DNA of 64,000 bases, from the NCBI RefSeq assembly GCF_000381825.1, contig NZ_KB907132.1, positions 19,708 to 83,707 of the forward strand, in the 5' to 3' direction. Each line of letters begins with the position of its first letter. The stretch's first letter is position 1. The translations under genes were made by a program, and so were the position numbers. Origin of the DNA: Thioalkalivibrio sp. ALJT. GTDB lineage: Bacteria; Pseudomonadota; Gammaproteobacteria; Ectothiorhodospirales; Ectothiorhodospiraceae. Of this stretch, positions 1 through 13,228 are shown in pieces. The notes beneath the pieces were generated by a model that was not told where the DNA came from, made no database searches, and saw nothing but the letters and a program-made list of their open reading frames with translations.

Positions 1-16
1 CTACGAAGGAGTTCCC

Positions 17-496
17 ATGGCCCGCGGCGTCAACAAAGTCATCCTGCTCGGCAATCTCGGGGCCGACCCGGAGAAGCGCGAGACCCCGAACGGGGTTACC
101 GTGACCAATCTGCGTCTGGCGACCTCGGAGCAGTGGACCGACAAGAACTCCGGCGAAAAGCGCGAGAACACCGAGTGGCACCGCGTGGTGATGTTCGGGC
201 GTCTGGCGGATATCGCCGCGCAGTATCTGTCCAAGGGCTCGCAGGTCTATCTCGAAGGGAAGATCCAGACCCGCAAATGGCAGGACCAGTCGGGTAATGA
301 CCGCTACACCACCGAGGTGGTCGCAAACGACATGCAGCTGATCGGCGGCCGCGGGGGCAGCGGTGGCGGTGGCGGGTACGACCAGGACCCGGGTTACGGC
401 GGCGGTAATGCCTACGGCGGTGGCGGCCAGCAGGGCAGCAGTCGTGGCAGTGCGCCGGTCTCCGGCGGGTTCGACGATGACGATGTGCCGTTCTGA
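17..496 (+). CDS. ssb: Single-stranded DNA-binding protein SSB
   Basis: Binds ssDNA during replication, repair and recombination and recruits partner proteins. The 159-residue product has an N-terminal OB-fold beginning [15 protein letters not shown] (residues 1 to about 110) and a Gly-rich disordered linker. The acidic tail ends DDDDVPF, the partner-docking tip typical of bacterial SSB. The start is supported by AAGGAG six bases upstream of ATG. Length is close to the usual 150-180 aa. Its promoter lies outside the window. miaB follows on the same strand after about 77 bases, so co-transcription is possible but not shown. Confidence 0.97.
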   Translation: MARGVNKVILLGNLGADPEKRETPNGVTVTNLRLATSEQWTDKNSGEKRENTEWHRVVMFGRLADIAAQYLSKGSQVYLEGKIQTRKWQDQSGNDRYTTEVVANDMQLIGGRGGSGGGGGYDQDPGYGGGNAYGGGGQQGSSRGSAPVSGGFDDDDVPF

Positions 497-573
497 CAAG
501 CCTGCCGGGGCAGCCGGGCGGCCCCCGGTGCGCCAGTACCCCTGAATCCCTCTACCAGCGAAGTACCGACAGC

Positions 574-1926
574 ATGATCCGCAAGGTCTACATCCAGACG
601 CACGGCTGCCAGATGAACGAGTACGACTCCGATCGCATGCTCGATGCGTTGCGCGCGCTGCACGGCGCGGAGCGTACCGATGATCCGGAGCAGGCCGATG
701 TCCTGTTGATGAACACCTGCTCCATCCGCGAAAAGGCACAGGAAAAGGTCTTCTCGCTGCTGGGGCGCTGGCGTCAGATCAAGGAGCGCCGACCGGAGGT
801 GATCATCGGCGTGGGCGGCTGTGTCGCCAGTCAGGAGGGTGACGCCCTGCGCGAGCGGGCGCCGTACGTGGATCTGGTGTTCGGCCCACAGACCCTGCAC
901 CGCCTGCCGGCGATGATCCAGTCGGTGCGCCGCGAGCGGGCGCCGGTGGTGGATATCTCCTTCCCCGAGATCGAAAAGTTCGATCGGCTGCCCGAACCCA
1001 AGGCCGATGGCCCGACCGCCTTCGTCTCGGTGATGGAGGGCTGCTCCAAGTACTGCAGCTTCTGCGTGGTGCCGTATACCCGCGGCGACGAGATCAGCCG
1101 TCCGTTCGACGACGTGATCGCCGAGGTGGTGGCGCTGGCCGGGCAGGGGGTCAAGGAGATCAATCTGCTGGGGCAGAACGTGAATGCCTACCGCGGGCCG
1201 ATGGAGGATGGCGATACCGCCGACCTCGCGCTGTTGATCCATTATGTGGCCGCGGTAGACGGCATCGAGCGTATCCGCTTTACCACCTCGCACCCGGTGG
1301 AGTTTTCCGATTCGCTGATCCAGGCCTATGCCGACGAGCCCAAGCTGGTCAGCCACCTGCACCTGCCGGTGCAAAGCGGTTCCGACCGCATCCTGGCGCA
1401 AATGAAACGCGGTCACACGATCCTGGAATACAAGTCCAAGATCCGCCGCCTGCGCGAGGCACGCCCGGATCTGGACCTGTCCTCCGACTTCATCGTCGGC
1501 TTCCCCGGCGAGACGGACGCCGACCACGCGGCGACCATGAAGCTGATCGAGGAGCTGCACTTCGACTTCTCGTTCAGCTTTATCTACAGCGCCCGTCCGG
1601 GCACGCCGGCCGCCGCGTTGCCGGATGACGTGCCGCTGGTCACCAAGAAGGCGCGCCTGGCCGAACTGCAGGCCCTGATCGAACAGCACGGGCGCGAACG
1701 CAATCAGGCCATGGTTGGCAACATCGAGTCGGTCCTGGTCGAGGGTCCGGCCAAACGTAATCCCGGCGAACTGGCCGGGCGCACAGCGAACAACCGCATC
1801 GTGAATTTCGCGGGCACCCCTGATCTGATCGGACAGATGATCCCGGTCGAGATTACCGAGGCCCTGGCGCATTCCCTGCGCGGGCGTGCGGTGGAGCGGA
1901 CGATGCCTGCCGCCGTCGGCGCCTGA
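574..1926 (+). CDS. miaB: tRNA-2-methylthio-N6-dimethylallyladenosine synthase MiaB
   Basis: Radical-SAM methylthiotransferase that converts i6A37 to ms2i6A37 in tRNAs reading UNN codons. The 450-residue protein has the N-terminal MTTase domain with cluster cysteines in [24 protein letters not shown] and GVGGCVAS. The radical SAM cluster CSKYCSFC sits at residues 157, 161 and 164, the same positions as in E. coli MiaB. A C-terminal TRAM domain (about 380-445) binds tRNA. No strong ribosome site precedes the ATG. It heads the conserved miaB-ybeZ-ybeY-ybeX-lnt block and ends 6 bases before ybeZ. Confidence 0.97.
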   Translation: MIRKVYIQTHGCQMNEYDSDRMLDALRALHGAERTDDPEQADVLLMNTCSIREKAQEKVFSLLGRWRQIKERRPEVIIGVGGCVASQEGDALRERAPYVDLVFGPQTLHRLPAMIQSVRRERAPVVDISFPEIEKFDRLPEPKADGPTAFVSVMEGCSKYCSFCVVPYTRGDEISRPFDDVIAEVVALAGQGVKEINLLGQNVNAYRGPMEDGDTADLALLIHYVAAVDGIERIRFTTSHPVEFSDSLIQAYADEPKLVSHLHLPVQSGSDRILAQMKRGHTILEYKSKIRRLREARPDLDLSSDFIVGFPGETDADHAATMKLIEELHFDFSFSFIYSARPGTPAAALPDDVPLVTKKARLAELQALIEQHGRERNQAMVGNIESVLVEGPAKRNPGELAGRTANNRIVNFAGTPDLIGQMIPVEITEALAHSLRGRAVERTMPAAVGA

Positions 1927-1932
1927 TCCACG

Positions 1933-2955
1933 ATGGCGAACCGCGCCGATTTCACCCTGGACCCGGGTGACCAGGAGACCCTCGCACGCCTGTCCGGTCC
2001 GCTGGATGCCCATCTGCGCCTGATCGAGTCGCGCCTGGGCGTGGCCGTGCACAACCGCGGTCCGCGCTTCAATCTGACCGGACCGAAGGCCGCGGTGCAG
2101 GCGGCGGATGCACTGATCCACGACCTGCATCGCATGGCCCAGGAAGAGCCGGTCAGCCTGGAGCAGGTGCATACCGCGCTGCAGACGGCGCATGTCGAGG
2201 GCCTGGCCGAACCCGATGGCAATGCGGGCGATCCATCGCTGCGCCTGAAGCGCGCGGTGATCCGCGGTCGCGGCCCGCGGCAGGCGAAGTACCTGGCCGC
2301 GATTGCGCAGCACGACCTCAGTTTCGGCATCGGGCCGGCCGGTACGGGCAAGACCTTCCTCGCCGTGGCCGCGGCGGTGGCCGCGCTGGAGCAGGACCGG
2401 GTGCAGCGCCTGGTGCTGGTGCGCCCGGCGGTGGAGGCCGGCGAGCGCCTGGGGTTCCTGCCCGGCGACCTGGCGCAGAAGATCGACCCCTACCTGCGTC
2501 CGATGTACGACGCCCTGTACGAGCTGATGGGCTTCGACCAGACTGCGCGCCTGATGGAACGTCAGGTGATCGAGGTGGCCCCGCTGGCCTACATGCGCGG
2601 GCGTACGCTGAACGAGGCCTTCATTATTCTCGACGAGGCGCAGAACACCACCGTCGAGCAGATGAAGATGTTTCTGACCCGCATCGGCTTCGGTTCCACG
2701 GCCGTGGTCAATGGCGATATCACTCAGGTCGACCTGCCGCGTGGCCAGCGCTCCGGGCTCAAGCATGCGATGCAGATCCTGAAGGATGTCGAGGGTGTGC
2801 ATATCACCCGCTTCCAGGCCGGCGACGTGGTGCGCCACCCGCTGGTGCAGCGCATCGTGGAGGCCTACGACGCCCACGACAGCGCCTCCGGCAAGCCGGC
2901 TGTGGAGCCCGGGGCGGGCACTGGAACGGACGGACAGGCCGCCGATGGCGCTTGA
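1933..2955 (+). CDS. ybeZ: PhoH-family ATPase YbeZ
   Basis: PhoH-like P-loop ATPase, thought to act with YbeY in ribosome and RNA quality control (family knowledge). The 340-residue protein has a small N-terminal KH-like region, then the PhoH domain from about residue 120. Walker A is [12 protein letters not shown] (about 133-144) and Walker B is [11 protein letters not shown], both complete. Its 3' end overlaps the ybeY start by 11 bases, consistent with translational coupling and with the known YbeZ-YbeY partnership. Confidence 0.95.
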   Translation: MANRADFTLDPGDQETLARLSGPLDAHLRLIESRLGVAVHNRGPRFNLTGPKAAVQAADALIHDLHRMAQEEPVSLEQVHTALQTAHVEGLAEPDGNAGDPSLRLKRAVIRGRGPRQAKYLAAIAQHDLSFGIGPAGTGKTFLAVAAAVAALEQDRVQRLVLVRPAVEAGERLGFLPGDLAQKIDPYLRPMYDALYELMGFDQTARLMERQVIEVAPLAYMRGRTLNEAFIILDEAQNTTVEQMKMFLTRIGFGSTAVVNGDITQVDLPRGQRSGLKHAMQILKDVEGVHITRFQAGDVVRHPLVQRIVEAYDAHDSASGKPAVEPGAGTGTDGQAADGA

Positions 2956-3457
2956 TGTTGCGGTGCAGTACGCGGTGCCGCGGGCGGGCCTGCCGGCTGC
3001 CACCACCCTGCACCGGGCGGCCCGCGCGGCCTGGCGCGGGGACGGTGAAGCGGGGGTGACACTGCGCTTGGTGGACACCGACGAGGGGCGGGCCCTGAAT
3101 CACGCCTTTCGTGGACGCGACTACGCGACCAACGTGCTGTCGTTTCCTGCCCCGGACCTGCCGCCCGGTCTGCCGCCCGAGGCGAATGTCTATCTCGGCG
3201 ACGTCATCCTGTGTGTGCCGGTGCTGGCGCGCGAGGCCGAGGAGCAGGGCAAGACCCTGGCGGCCCACTACCACCACATGGTGGTACACGGGATGCTGCA
3301 TTTGCAGGGCATGGACCACCAGACCCGGGGCGAGGCCGAGCGGATGGAGGCCATTGAGTCATCGGTCCTGGCCGGGTTAGGCTACCCCGACCCCTACGCC
3401 GAGCAACCGGCACGCGCCCTGGTGCAGCACCCGGCCGGACATGCCCCCGATGCCTGA
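2945..3457 (+). CDS. ybeY: Endoribonuclease YbeY, 16S rRNA maturation
   Basis: Zinc-dependent single-strand RNase involved in 3' maturation of 16S rRNA and 70S quality control. The start chosen is ATG at 2945 ([11 protein letters not shown]), which overlaps the end of ybeZ. The frame is open further upstream but lacks family similarity there. The 170-residue protein carries the metal site [11 protein letters not shown], in which three His bind zinc. The core [25 protein letters not shown] is family-typical (residue runs of this kind are conserved across YbeY). The stop overlaps the corC start by 17 bases. Confidence 0.95.
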   Translation: MALDVAVQYAVPRAGLPAATTLHRAARAAWRGDGEAGVTLRLVDTDEGRALNHAFRGRDYATNVLSFPAPDLPPGLPPEANVYLGDVILCVPVLAREAEEQGKTLAAHYHHMVVHGMLHLQGMDHQTRGEAERMEAIESSVLAGLGYPDPYAEQPARALVQHPAGHAPDA

Positions 3458-4379
3458 ACCCGAACTCGACGAGCAACCGATCTGGCGGCGATGGCGCGCC
3501 CGCGCCGGCGAGTTTCTGCGTCCCCGTCGCGAGCCGGCGACCCGCCGCGAACTGGTCGAGATGCTGCGCGCGGCGCACGGCCGCGAACTCGTCGACCCCG
3601 AGGCCCTGACCATGCTGGAAGGCGTGCTCAACGTGGCCGACATGCAGGTGCGCGACATCATGATCCCGCGTGCGCAGATGGAGGTCGTCCGCCGCGATGC
3701 GTGCCTGTCCGAATTTCTGCCCGATGTGGTGGCCTCGGCCCATTCGCGTCTGCCCGTGGTCGGTGATCACCGCGACGAGGTGGTGGGCGTGCTGCTGGCC
3801 AAGGACCTGCTGCGCTTTTCTGGCGAGTCCGACGATAGCGCCTTTGACATGCAGGAGATCCTGCGCCCGGCCGTGTTCGTGCCCGAGAGCAAGCGCCTGA
3901 ACGTGCTGCTGAAGGAGTTCCGCCTGAGCCGCAATCACATGGCGATCGTCGTGGATGAGTATGGCGGCGTGGCCGGGCTGGTGACCATCGAGGACGTGCT
4001 CGAGCAGATCGTCGGGGAGATCGAGGACGAACACGACGTCGAAGATTACCTGACCCAGATCATGCAGCACCCCGGCGGGCGCTACACCCTCAAGGCGCTG
4101 ACGCCGATGGAGGAGTTCAACGCCTACTTTCAGACTGCGTACAGCGAGGCCGACTTCGACACCATCGGGGGGCTCGTACTGTCGCACTTCGGGCGTGTCC
4201 CGCGTCGGGGCGAGCAGATCGTGATCGACGGCATGCGTTTCCGTGTGCTGCGCGCGGACAACCGCCGCCTGCACCTGCTGGAGATGCTTCTGCCGGAGGC
4301 TGAAGCGGTCCCGGTGGCGGAGGGTGGCCAGAGCTTCGAGGGGCTCCCCGCCGATCCCGTCCGTCAGCGGGAGGACTGA
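3441..4379 (+). CDS. corC: CorC/HlyC-type CBS-domain transport protein (YbeX)
   Basis: Cytoplasmic CBS-pair protein, classically linked to Co2+/Mg2+ efflux; E. coli YbeX has also been tied to ribosome metabolism. The 312-residue protein starts ATG 3441 inside the ybeY 3' end. It has a CBS pair (about residues 65-190) introduced by [15 protein letters not shown] CorC_HlyC C-terminal domain (about 205-285) follows. No membrane segments are present, matching the short YbeX type. lnt follows 3 bases later, so this is a tightly packed operon. Confidence 0.93.
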   Translation: MPPMPEPELDEQPIWRRWRARAGEFLRPRREPATRRELVEMLRAAHGRELVDPEALTMLEGVLNVADMQVRDIMIPRAQMEVVRRDACLSEFLPDVVASAHSRLPVVGDHRDEVVGVLLAKDLLRFSGESDDSAFDMQEILRPAVFVPESKRLNVLLKEFRLSRNHMAIVVDEYGGVAGLVTIEDVLEQIVGEIEDEHDVEDYLTQIMQHPGGRYTLKALTPMEEFNAYFQTAYSEADFDTIGGLVLSHFGRVPRRGEQIVIDGMRFRVLRADNRRLHLLEMLLPEAEAVPVAEGGQSFEGLPADPVRQRED

Positions 4380-4382
4380 GCG

Positions 4383-5861
4383 GTGGCGGATCGCCTGCCG
4401 CTCTGGGCGGTCGGCCTGTTGGCCCTGCTGGCCGGTGCGGGCGCGACTCTCGCCTTTGCCCCGGTCGGCTGGTTTCCGGCCGCGCCGCTTGCCCTGGCGG
4501 TCTGGTTTGCCCTGCTGGTTGGTGCCCCCTGGCGCCGCGCCGCCGTAACCGGCTATGCCTTCGGCCTCGGCTTCTTCGGGGTCGGGGTCACTTGGATCTT
4601 CAATTCCCTGCTGGTGTTCGGTCAGGCCCCACTGGTGGTGGCCTCGCTGATAACCATGCTTTTCGTGCTGGTAATGGCCCTGTATCCGGCAGTCCTGTCC
4701 GGGCTGGCCGCACGCTTTCTGACGCTGGAGCGGCCGGCCGGGCTGATCGCCCTGGCCGCCGGGGTGGTGCTGATGGAGCTGGCGCGCTCCTGGCTGTTCT
4801 CCGGGTTCCCCTGGCTGCTGTTCGGACACACCGTGCTGCAGACGCCGCTGCAGGGCTGGCTGCCGCTGGGCGGGGAACTGGCCGCCGGGCTGGTAGTGGC
4901 GCTGCTGGCGGCCGGGCTGGTGCTGGTGCTGCAGCGCGAACGCAGGTGGTCCGGTGCCGGCCTGGTGGCGGGGCTGTTTGTACTATCGCTGCCGCTGACG
5001 CTGGTCGAGTGGACCCAGCCCGAGGGCGAATCGCTGCGGGTGGCCATGGTGCAGGGCAATATCGAACAGGCGCGCAAGTGGGCCCCCGATGGCATCGATC
5101 ATTCGCTGGAGGTCTACGCAACACTGACCCGGGAAGCCGCCGGGGCGGACCTGGTCGTCTGGCCGGAGACGGCGATCCCGGCCTTGCTGGCGGAGATACG
5201 CGGTGACCTGTCCCGCACCGCACTGGAGTTGCAGGAGACCGGGGGCGAACTGCTGGTCGGGATCTTTGACCACGATCCGCAGACCCGTTCGATCTTTAAC
5301 TCGGTCGTGCATACGCGGTCCGGGGCGGGTTACAACAAGCGCCAGCTGGTGCCGTTCGGTGAATATATCCCGTTGCGTGAACGCCTGGCCTGGCTTGACC
5401 GGCTGCTGCAGATCCCGATGTCGGACCTGAGTCCCGGGACCGGCGACGGTGGGATGGAAGTCGCCGGGACGTATGCCGGGATCAGCATCTGCTACGAATC
5501 GGCCTACGCTCGGCACATCCGTGCGCCGCTGCCGGAGGCACGGTTCCTGGTCAATGTCAGTAACGATGCCTGGTTCGGTGACAGCCTCGCGCCGGCCCAG
5601 CATCTGCAGATCGCACGGGTGCGGGCGGTGGAGACCGGCCGCCCGATGGTGCGGGCCACCAACACCGGCGTCTCGGCCCTGATTGCGGCCGACGGGCGTT
5701 TGCTGGAGCGTTCCGGGCTGTTCAGTCGCGAGGTGGTGCAGGGCACGATCGAGCCGCGAACCGGGATGACCCCGGCAGCGGCCCTTGGCGAGGGGCCCGC
5801 CGTGCTGGCGGCCCTGGTGCTGGTGGTGCTTGGCGCGGCGCAGCGCCGGCGCAGCACCTGA
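4383..5861 (+). CDS. lnt: Apolipoprotein N-acyltransferase Lnt
   Basis: Inner-membrane enzyme that N-acylates the lipid-modified Cys of lipoproteins, the last step of lipoprotein maturation. The 492-residue protein starts at GTG 4383 directly after corC. It has an N-terminal bundle of hydrophobic segments (about 1-210), then a nitrilase-like periplasmic domain. The catalytic triad is visible: Glu in VVWPETAIPALL, Lys in YNKRQLVPFGEYIP and Cys in GISICYESAY. The family motif NVSNDAWFGDS follows. The last gene of the block; lipoprotein genes elsewhere in the window (lptE, the GDSL esterase, a 68-aa lipoprotein) are its likely substrates. Confidence 0.96.
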   Translation: MADRLPLWAVGLLALLAGAGATLAFAPVGWFPAAPLALAVWFALLVGAPWRRAAVTGYAFGLGFFGVGVTWIFNSLLVFGQAPLVVASLITMLFVLVMALYPAVLSGLAARFLTLERPAGLIALAAGVVLMELARSWLFSGFPWLLFGHTVLQTPLQGWLPLGGELAAGLVVALLAAGLVLVLQRERRWSGAGLVAGLFVLSLPLTLVEWTQPEGESLRVAMVQGNIEQARKWAPDGIDHSLEVYATLTREAAGADLVVWPETAIPALLAEIRGDLSRTALELQETGGELLVGIFDHDPQTRSIFNSVVHTRSGAGYNKRQLVPFGEYIPLRERLAWLDRLLQIPMSDLSPGTGDGGMEVAGTYAGISICYESAYARHIRAPLPEARFLVNVSNDAWFGDSLAPAQHLQIARVRAVETGRPMVRATNTGVSALIAADGRLLERSGLFSREVVQGTIEPRTGMTPAAALGEGPAVLAALVLVVLGAAQRRRST

Positions 5862-5879
5862 GGGCGCAGTTCGGGACCG

Positions 5880-6437
5880 CTATTCGGCCTCGGTGCCCCC
5901 CGGGCCCCGGCGGAAGCTGGTGTTGTGGCATTGGGAGCAAGGCGGGACGCGTCCGACCCGGGTCATGTGCACGGCATGGCCACATTGCTTGCAAAGCAGT
6001 TCGCCCGGGCCGGTGATCTCGCCGGTGTGCCATTCGCCCATGACCTGGGCGCGGGCGGTCAGTTCGGTGATTTCCACACGGGTGCGATCGGCGATGCGTT
6101 CCAGGGCGTTGAGGATGCTCGCCTCGATCAGGCCGAGGTCAATCCGCAGCCAGCTGCGCCAGTCCTCGGTGCGCGAGTCCAGATAGGCGCCCAGATCCTG
6201 GAGGTCCCGGCGCAGGTAATCCATCACCTCATGCGCCTCCTCGCGGGTCAGGTCGCTGGCCTTTTGCACGCGGTCACGGGCGTTTTCCAGGGCCTCGGTG
6301 ATGGCCTGGCTGGTCTTGTCCTCCAGCTTTTCGAGATCCTCGGTGACCTCGTGCAGCATGCGGTGGTAGGCATCGCTCAGGCGGTGCTCGCGTTCCTGGT
6401 CTACCTCGGCGGATGATTCCCTGGACTTGTCGTTCAT
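5880..6437 (-). CDS. ybeL: Zinc-ribbon protein, DUF1451/YbeL family
   Basis: Function unknown in detail. The start chosen is ATG 6437 (MNDKSRESS), preceded by AGGAA; the frame continues upstream but without a ribosome site. The 185-residue protein is a charged, helix-rich N-terminal region (about 1-140, coiled-coil-like) followed by a C-terminal zinc ribbon with two CxxC pairs, CKQCGHAVH and CSQCHNTS. In E. coli the relative ybeL also lies near leuS, which supports the assignment. It is convergent with lnt, 18 bases apart. Confidence 0.88.
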   Translation of the reverse strand: MNDKSRESSAEVDQEREHRLSDAYHRMLHEVTEDLEKLEDKTSQAITEALENARDRVQKASDLTREEAHEVMDYLRRDLQDLGAYLDSRTEDWRSWLRIDLGLIEASILNALERIADRTRVEITELTARAQVMGEWHTGEITGPGELLCKQCGHAVHMTRVGRVPPCSQCHNTSFRRGPGGTEAE

Positions 6438-6597
6438 GCGCGGTTCCTCGCGGCTTGCTCGTTGAACATCTGCCCCGCTGGGGCTCTGGGGCCCTTCTGT
6501 CTCCACGTTAGCACGATAAGCGGGCGCTGCCAGTGTTCCCCGGGAGGTGCACGCCGGGCCGTATCTGCTGCATGGTAGGGGCCAAAAGGAGACGGAC

Positions 6598-9021
6598 ATG
6601 ACGCGACCCGCACCCCTGACCGAGAAGCAGGTCTATCAGCACTGCCCGCCGGAGTATCTGGATTTCGCAACCACCGAGTCGCTGGAGGCGCTGGAGCTGC
6701 CCTGCGGGCAGGAACGCCTGCTGCGCGCGCTGGAGTTCGGGGCGGCGATGCGTGGGCGTGGTTTCAATCTCTTCGTTCTGGGGCCGGACGGTAGCGGACG
6801 CCACGAGCTGGTGCGGCGCTTCCTGGAGCATCGTGCCGCCGAGGAGGCGGCCCCGCCGGACTGGGGGTACGTGTTCAACTTCGACAAGCCGGAGTGCCCG
6901 CGCGCCATTCGCCTGGAGGCCGGGGAGGGGCGCACGCTGCAGTCCGACCTGGAGCGGTTCATCGAGGATCTCCACACCAGTATCCCGGCGGTCTTCGAGG
7001 CGGAGGAATATCAGCGGCGCCTGCAGGAGCTCAAGGACGCGTCCGAGGAGGAGCAGAGCGAGGGTGTGCGCCGCGTGCAGGAAGAGGCCGAGGCGAACGA
7101 CATCGCCCTGATTAATGCCCGGAAAACGTTCTCGTTCGCGCCGATGCGGGACGGAGAGATCCTCAAGCCGGAGGAATACGACGCGCTGTCCGAGGAACAG
7201 CGCGAGCAGATCGACGCGCAGGTCGAGGTGTTGCAGGAGAAACTGCGCCAGGCCCTGCGCCAGATCCCGCGCCTGCGCAAGGAGCTGGAAGAAAAGATTC
7301 GGGCATTGAATGCGGAGATGCTGCAGTCGGTGCTGGATGGCCCGGTTCGTGATCTGAAAGAGCGCTGGTCGCATCTGCCGGCGGTGGTCGCGCATCTGGA
7401 GGCCATCCTGAATGACGTGGTGCAGCATGCGGAGGCCTTTCGCAGCGGACAGGACCCGGCGCTGCCCGCGGGGCTGCTGGAGCGCTTTCGCATCAACCTG
7501 CTGGTGGATCACGCGGAGACCCGCGGTGCGCCGGTCCTCTACGAGGATTCGCCGAATCATCAGCACCTGACAGGCCAGATCGAGTACCAGGTGCACGAGG
7601 GCGATCTGGTGACCGATTTTTCGCTGGTTCGGGCCGGGGCCCTGCATCGGGCCAGCGGTGGCTACCTAATCCTGGACGCTCGTCGCGTGCTGCTGCAGCC
7701 GCTGGCCTGGGAAAGCCTCAAACGGGTGCTGTTCTCCGGCGAGGTCCGTATCGAGTCGCTGGAACGCCTGTTCGGCCTGGTCAGCACCGTGGCGCTGGAG
7801 CCGGAGCCGATCCCGGTCAACCCGAAGGTGGTGCTGATCGGGGACCGCCTGCTGTACTACCTGCTGTCGGCGTATGAGCCGGACTTTCTCGAGCTGTTCA
7901 AGGTCGAGGCGGACTTCGAGGATGACCTGGAGCGCGACGCAGCCAGTCTCGCGCTGTACGCGAGGATGCTGGCGACCATGGCGCGGCGTGCCGGGCTGCG
8001 GCCGCTGGACCGCGCCGCGGTCGCGCGCGTGATCGAACATGCCAGTCGCCTGGCCGGAGACCAGCGCAAGCTGTCGGCGCATGATCGCACCCTGCGTGAT
8101 TTGCTGCTGGAGGCCGATCACTGGGCCGGCCAGGCCGGTGTCGAGGTCGTGGGTGTCGCGCAGGTCGACCAGGCCATCCGCGAACGCGAGGCTCGCGGCG
8201 CACGGCTGCAACGGCGCAGCCTGGAGCAGATCCGGCGCGGCGTGGTGCTGATCGCCACCCGGGGCACGCAGATCGCCCAGGTCAACGGGCTGTCGGTGCT
8301 GAATCTGGGTGACACGATGTTCGGACGGCCGATCCGGATTACCGCGACCGCGCGTTCGGGCAATGGCCAGGTGGTGGATATCGAGCGCGAGGCCAAGCTG
8401 GGCGGACCGGTGCACAGCAAGGCGGTAATGATCCTGTCGCGCTTCATCGCCAGCCACTACGCCGCGGACCGTGAGCTCTCGTTGTCTGCCAGTCTGGCCT
8501 TCGAGCAGTCCTACGGTGACATCGAGGGGGATTCCGCGTCGGTCGCCGAGGCCTGCGCCTTGTTGTCGGCGATTGCACGGGTCCCGCTGCGCCAGTCGCT
8601 GGCGGTGACCGGCTCGCTGAACCAGCATGGCGAGGTGCAGGCCGTCGGCGGGGTCAACGAAAAGATCGAGGGTTTCTTTGATGTCTGCCGCGACGCCGGG
8701 GAGCTGGACGGTCACGGGGTGCTGTTGCCCGCGAGCAACGTCGAGCACCTGATGCTGCGCGAGGATGTGCGCACGGCGATCGCGCAGGGGTGTTTCTTCG
8801 TGTACCCCGTCACCTCACTGGACGAGGCCATCGAGCTGCTGGCCGACATGCCGGCGGGCGAACGTGATGCCCGCGGTGGGTTCCCGGAGGGCAGCTTCAA
8901 CCATGCGGTGGCGGAGCGCTTGCGGACGTTCGCCCGGCTGGGCGACCGGCGCGGCACATGCGGCCCCCGCGACGAGTCCGCGGAGGCCGCGCCGGAAGAC
9001 CCGAACGGGGAGGGTGCCTGA
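6598..9021 (+). CDS. Lon-related ATP-dependent protease, LonH/YcbZ type (S16)
   Basis: AAA-type Lon-like protease of the COG1067 group. The start chosen is ATG 6598, behind AAAAGGAGACGG; an upstream GTG in frame has no ribosome site. The 807-residue protein has a P-loop-like LGPDGSGRHELVRRF near residue 60 in which the usual Lys is Arg, as commonly seen in this group. A long coiled-coil middle follows (about 120-280). The C-terminal S16 domain has catalytic Ser in EGDSASVAEACALL (about 646) and Lys in NEKIEGFFDVC (about 689). It lacks the LAN domain of classical Lon. Substrates cannot be told from sequence. Confidence 0.93.
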   Translation: MTRPAPLTEKQVYQHCPPEYLDFATTESLEALELPCGQERLLRALEFGAAMRGRGFNLFVLGPDGSGRHELVRRFLEHRAAEEAAPPDWGYVFNFDKPECPRAIRLEAGEGRTLQSDLERFIEDLHTSIPAVFEAEEYQRRLQELKDASEEEQSEGVRRVQEEAEANDIALINARKTFSFAPMRDGEILKPEEYDALSEEQREQIDAQVEVLQEKLRQALRQIPRLRKELEEKIRALNAEMLQSVLDGPVRDLKERWSHLPAVVAHLEAILNDVVQHAEAFRSGQDPALPAGLLERFRINLLVDHAETRGAPVLYEDSPNHQHLTGQIEYQVHEGDLVTDFSLVRAGALHRASGGYLILDARRVLLQPLAWESLKRVLFSGEVRIESLERLFGLVSTVALEPEPIPVNPKVVLIGDRLLYYLLSAYEPDFLELFKVEADFEDDLERDAASLALYARMLATMARRAGLRPLDRAAVARVIEHASRLAGDQRKLSAHDRTLRDLLLEADHWAGQAGVEVVGVAQVDQAIREREARGARLQRRSLEQIRRGVVLIATRGTQIAQVNGLSVLNLGDTMFGRPIRITATARSGNGQVVDIEREAKLGGPVHSKAVMILSRFIASHYAADRELSLSASLAFEQSYGDIEGDSASVAEACALLSAIARVPLRQSLAVTGSLNQHGEVQAVGGVNEKIEGFFDVCRDAGELDGHGVLLPASNVEHLMLREDVRTAIAQGCFFVYPVTSLDEAIELLADMPAGERDARGGFPEGSFNHAVAERLRTFARLGDRRGTCGPRDESAEAAPEDPNGEGA

Positions 9022-9024
9022 GGA

Positions 9025-9036
9025 GGCGGATCCGCC
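9025..9036. terminator. GGCGGATCCGCC palindrome between convergent genes
   Basis: A perfect 12-bp palindrome just after the lonH-type stop, in the 18-base gap to the convergent DUF2189 gene. It could serve as a bidirectional terminator, but there is no clear T tract, so this is a weak call. Confidence 0.3.
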
Positions 9037-9039
9037 CCT

Positions 9040-9903
9040 TCAGGCGGCCGCCGGGCTGCCCACCAGATCGCGATACCCGTGCCACATCGCGAACCCCAGC
9101 CACGGGAAGATCACGATCAGGGCCAGCAGCGCCGTGGCCAGCGAGACCATGAACAGTGCAGTGATGATCAGGCCCCACAGCATCAGGGGGCCGGGATTGT
9201 GGCTGAAGGCCTTCAGACTCACGCCGATGGATTCCACCAGTGACTTCTGCGGTGCGTCATCGCGCATGCGGTGATCCAGCAGGGCCGGGATGGTGGCAAG
9301 GCTCAGGGCAAAGACCACCAGGCCGAAGGCAATGGCGGCCACGACGACACCCGCCAGCGAGATAATGCCGGTGCCGCTGGTGAGCATGGCCCCGACCATG
9401 TGGTGCAGCTGGCCGGTCACGCCCAGCTCGCCGATATTGAGCACGGCGATCCACATCCATACGAAGCTGGCCCAGATCACGAACAGGACCGCGAGCAGGG
9501 CGGCAAATGCCCAGATCGAACCGCCCAGCGTCCCCAGCCATCGCAGACCGAGACCGCCCGGTTGGCCGCGCTCTTTCCGCAGGGCCAGATCGTTCACGCC
9601 GACCGCCAGAACCGGTCCCAGCAGCAGAAATCCGGCCAGCCAGGAGAAGGCCATCCACGGCTGGTTCCAGGACAGCCCCAGCAGCACCAGCCCGATCATG
9701 GTGATGACCAGGCCGTGTACCAGTGCAACAGGCATCTGCCAGAGATCACGCCAGCCCTTGCCCAGCCAGGTGCCGAGATCTTCGGGCGCGACCGTCCGGA
9801 TCGCCGGAGAATCGGTCTCGGGCGTGTGTTGCTGTGCTACTTCAGCGAGGTCTTCGGGGTAGGCGCGCTGTGCGACGGGGATGGTGTCATTCTCGAAGCT
9901 CAT
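9040..9903 (-). CDS. DUF2189-family integral membrane protein
   Basis: Predicted inner-membrane protein of unknown role. The 287-residue product has an N-terminal soluble stretch of about 50 residues, then about six hydrophobic segments between residues 58 and 275. The C-terminal signature IFPWLGFAMWHGYRDLV is what identifies DUF2189. ATG 9903 is preceded by AGGAGGCAGGAA, a strong ribosome site. It is divergent from leuS. No catalytic motif is visible. Confidence 0.88.
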   Translation of the reverse strand: MSFENDTIPVAQRAYPEDLAEVAQQHTPETDSPAIRTVAPEDLGTWLGKGWRDLWQMPVALVHGLVITMIGLVLLGLSWNQPWMAFSWLAGFLLLGPVLAVGVNDLALRKERGQPGGLGLRWLGTLGGSIWAFAALLAVLFVIWASFVWMWIAVLNIGELGVTGQLHHMVGAMLTSGTGIISLAGVVVAAIAFGLVVFALSLATIPALLDHRMRDDAPQKSLVESIGVSLKAFSHNPGPLMLWGLIITALFMVSLATALLALIVIFPWLGFAMWHGYRDLVGSPAAA

Positions 9904-9917
9904 TTCCTGCCTCCTGA

Positions 9918-13227
<3,310 letters not shown>

Positions 13228-13228
<1 letters not shown>

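Noticed and set aside
412..3078. Very long open frame on the minus strand opposite ssb-miaB-ybeZ
   Set aside because: It is antisense to three well-identified genes, has skewed His/Arg/Gln/Gly composition typical of GC-rich shadows, and matches no family.
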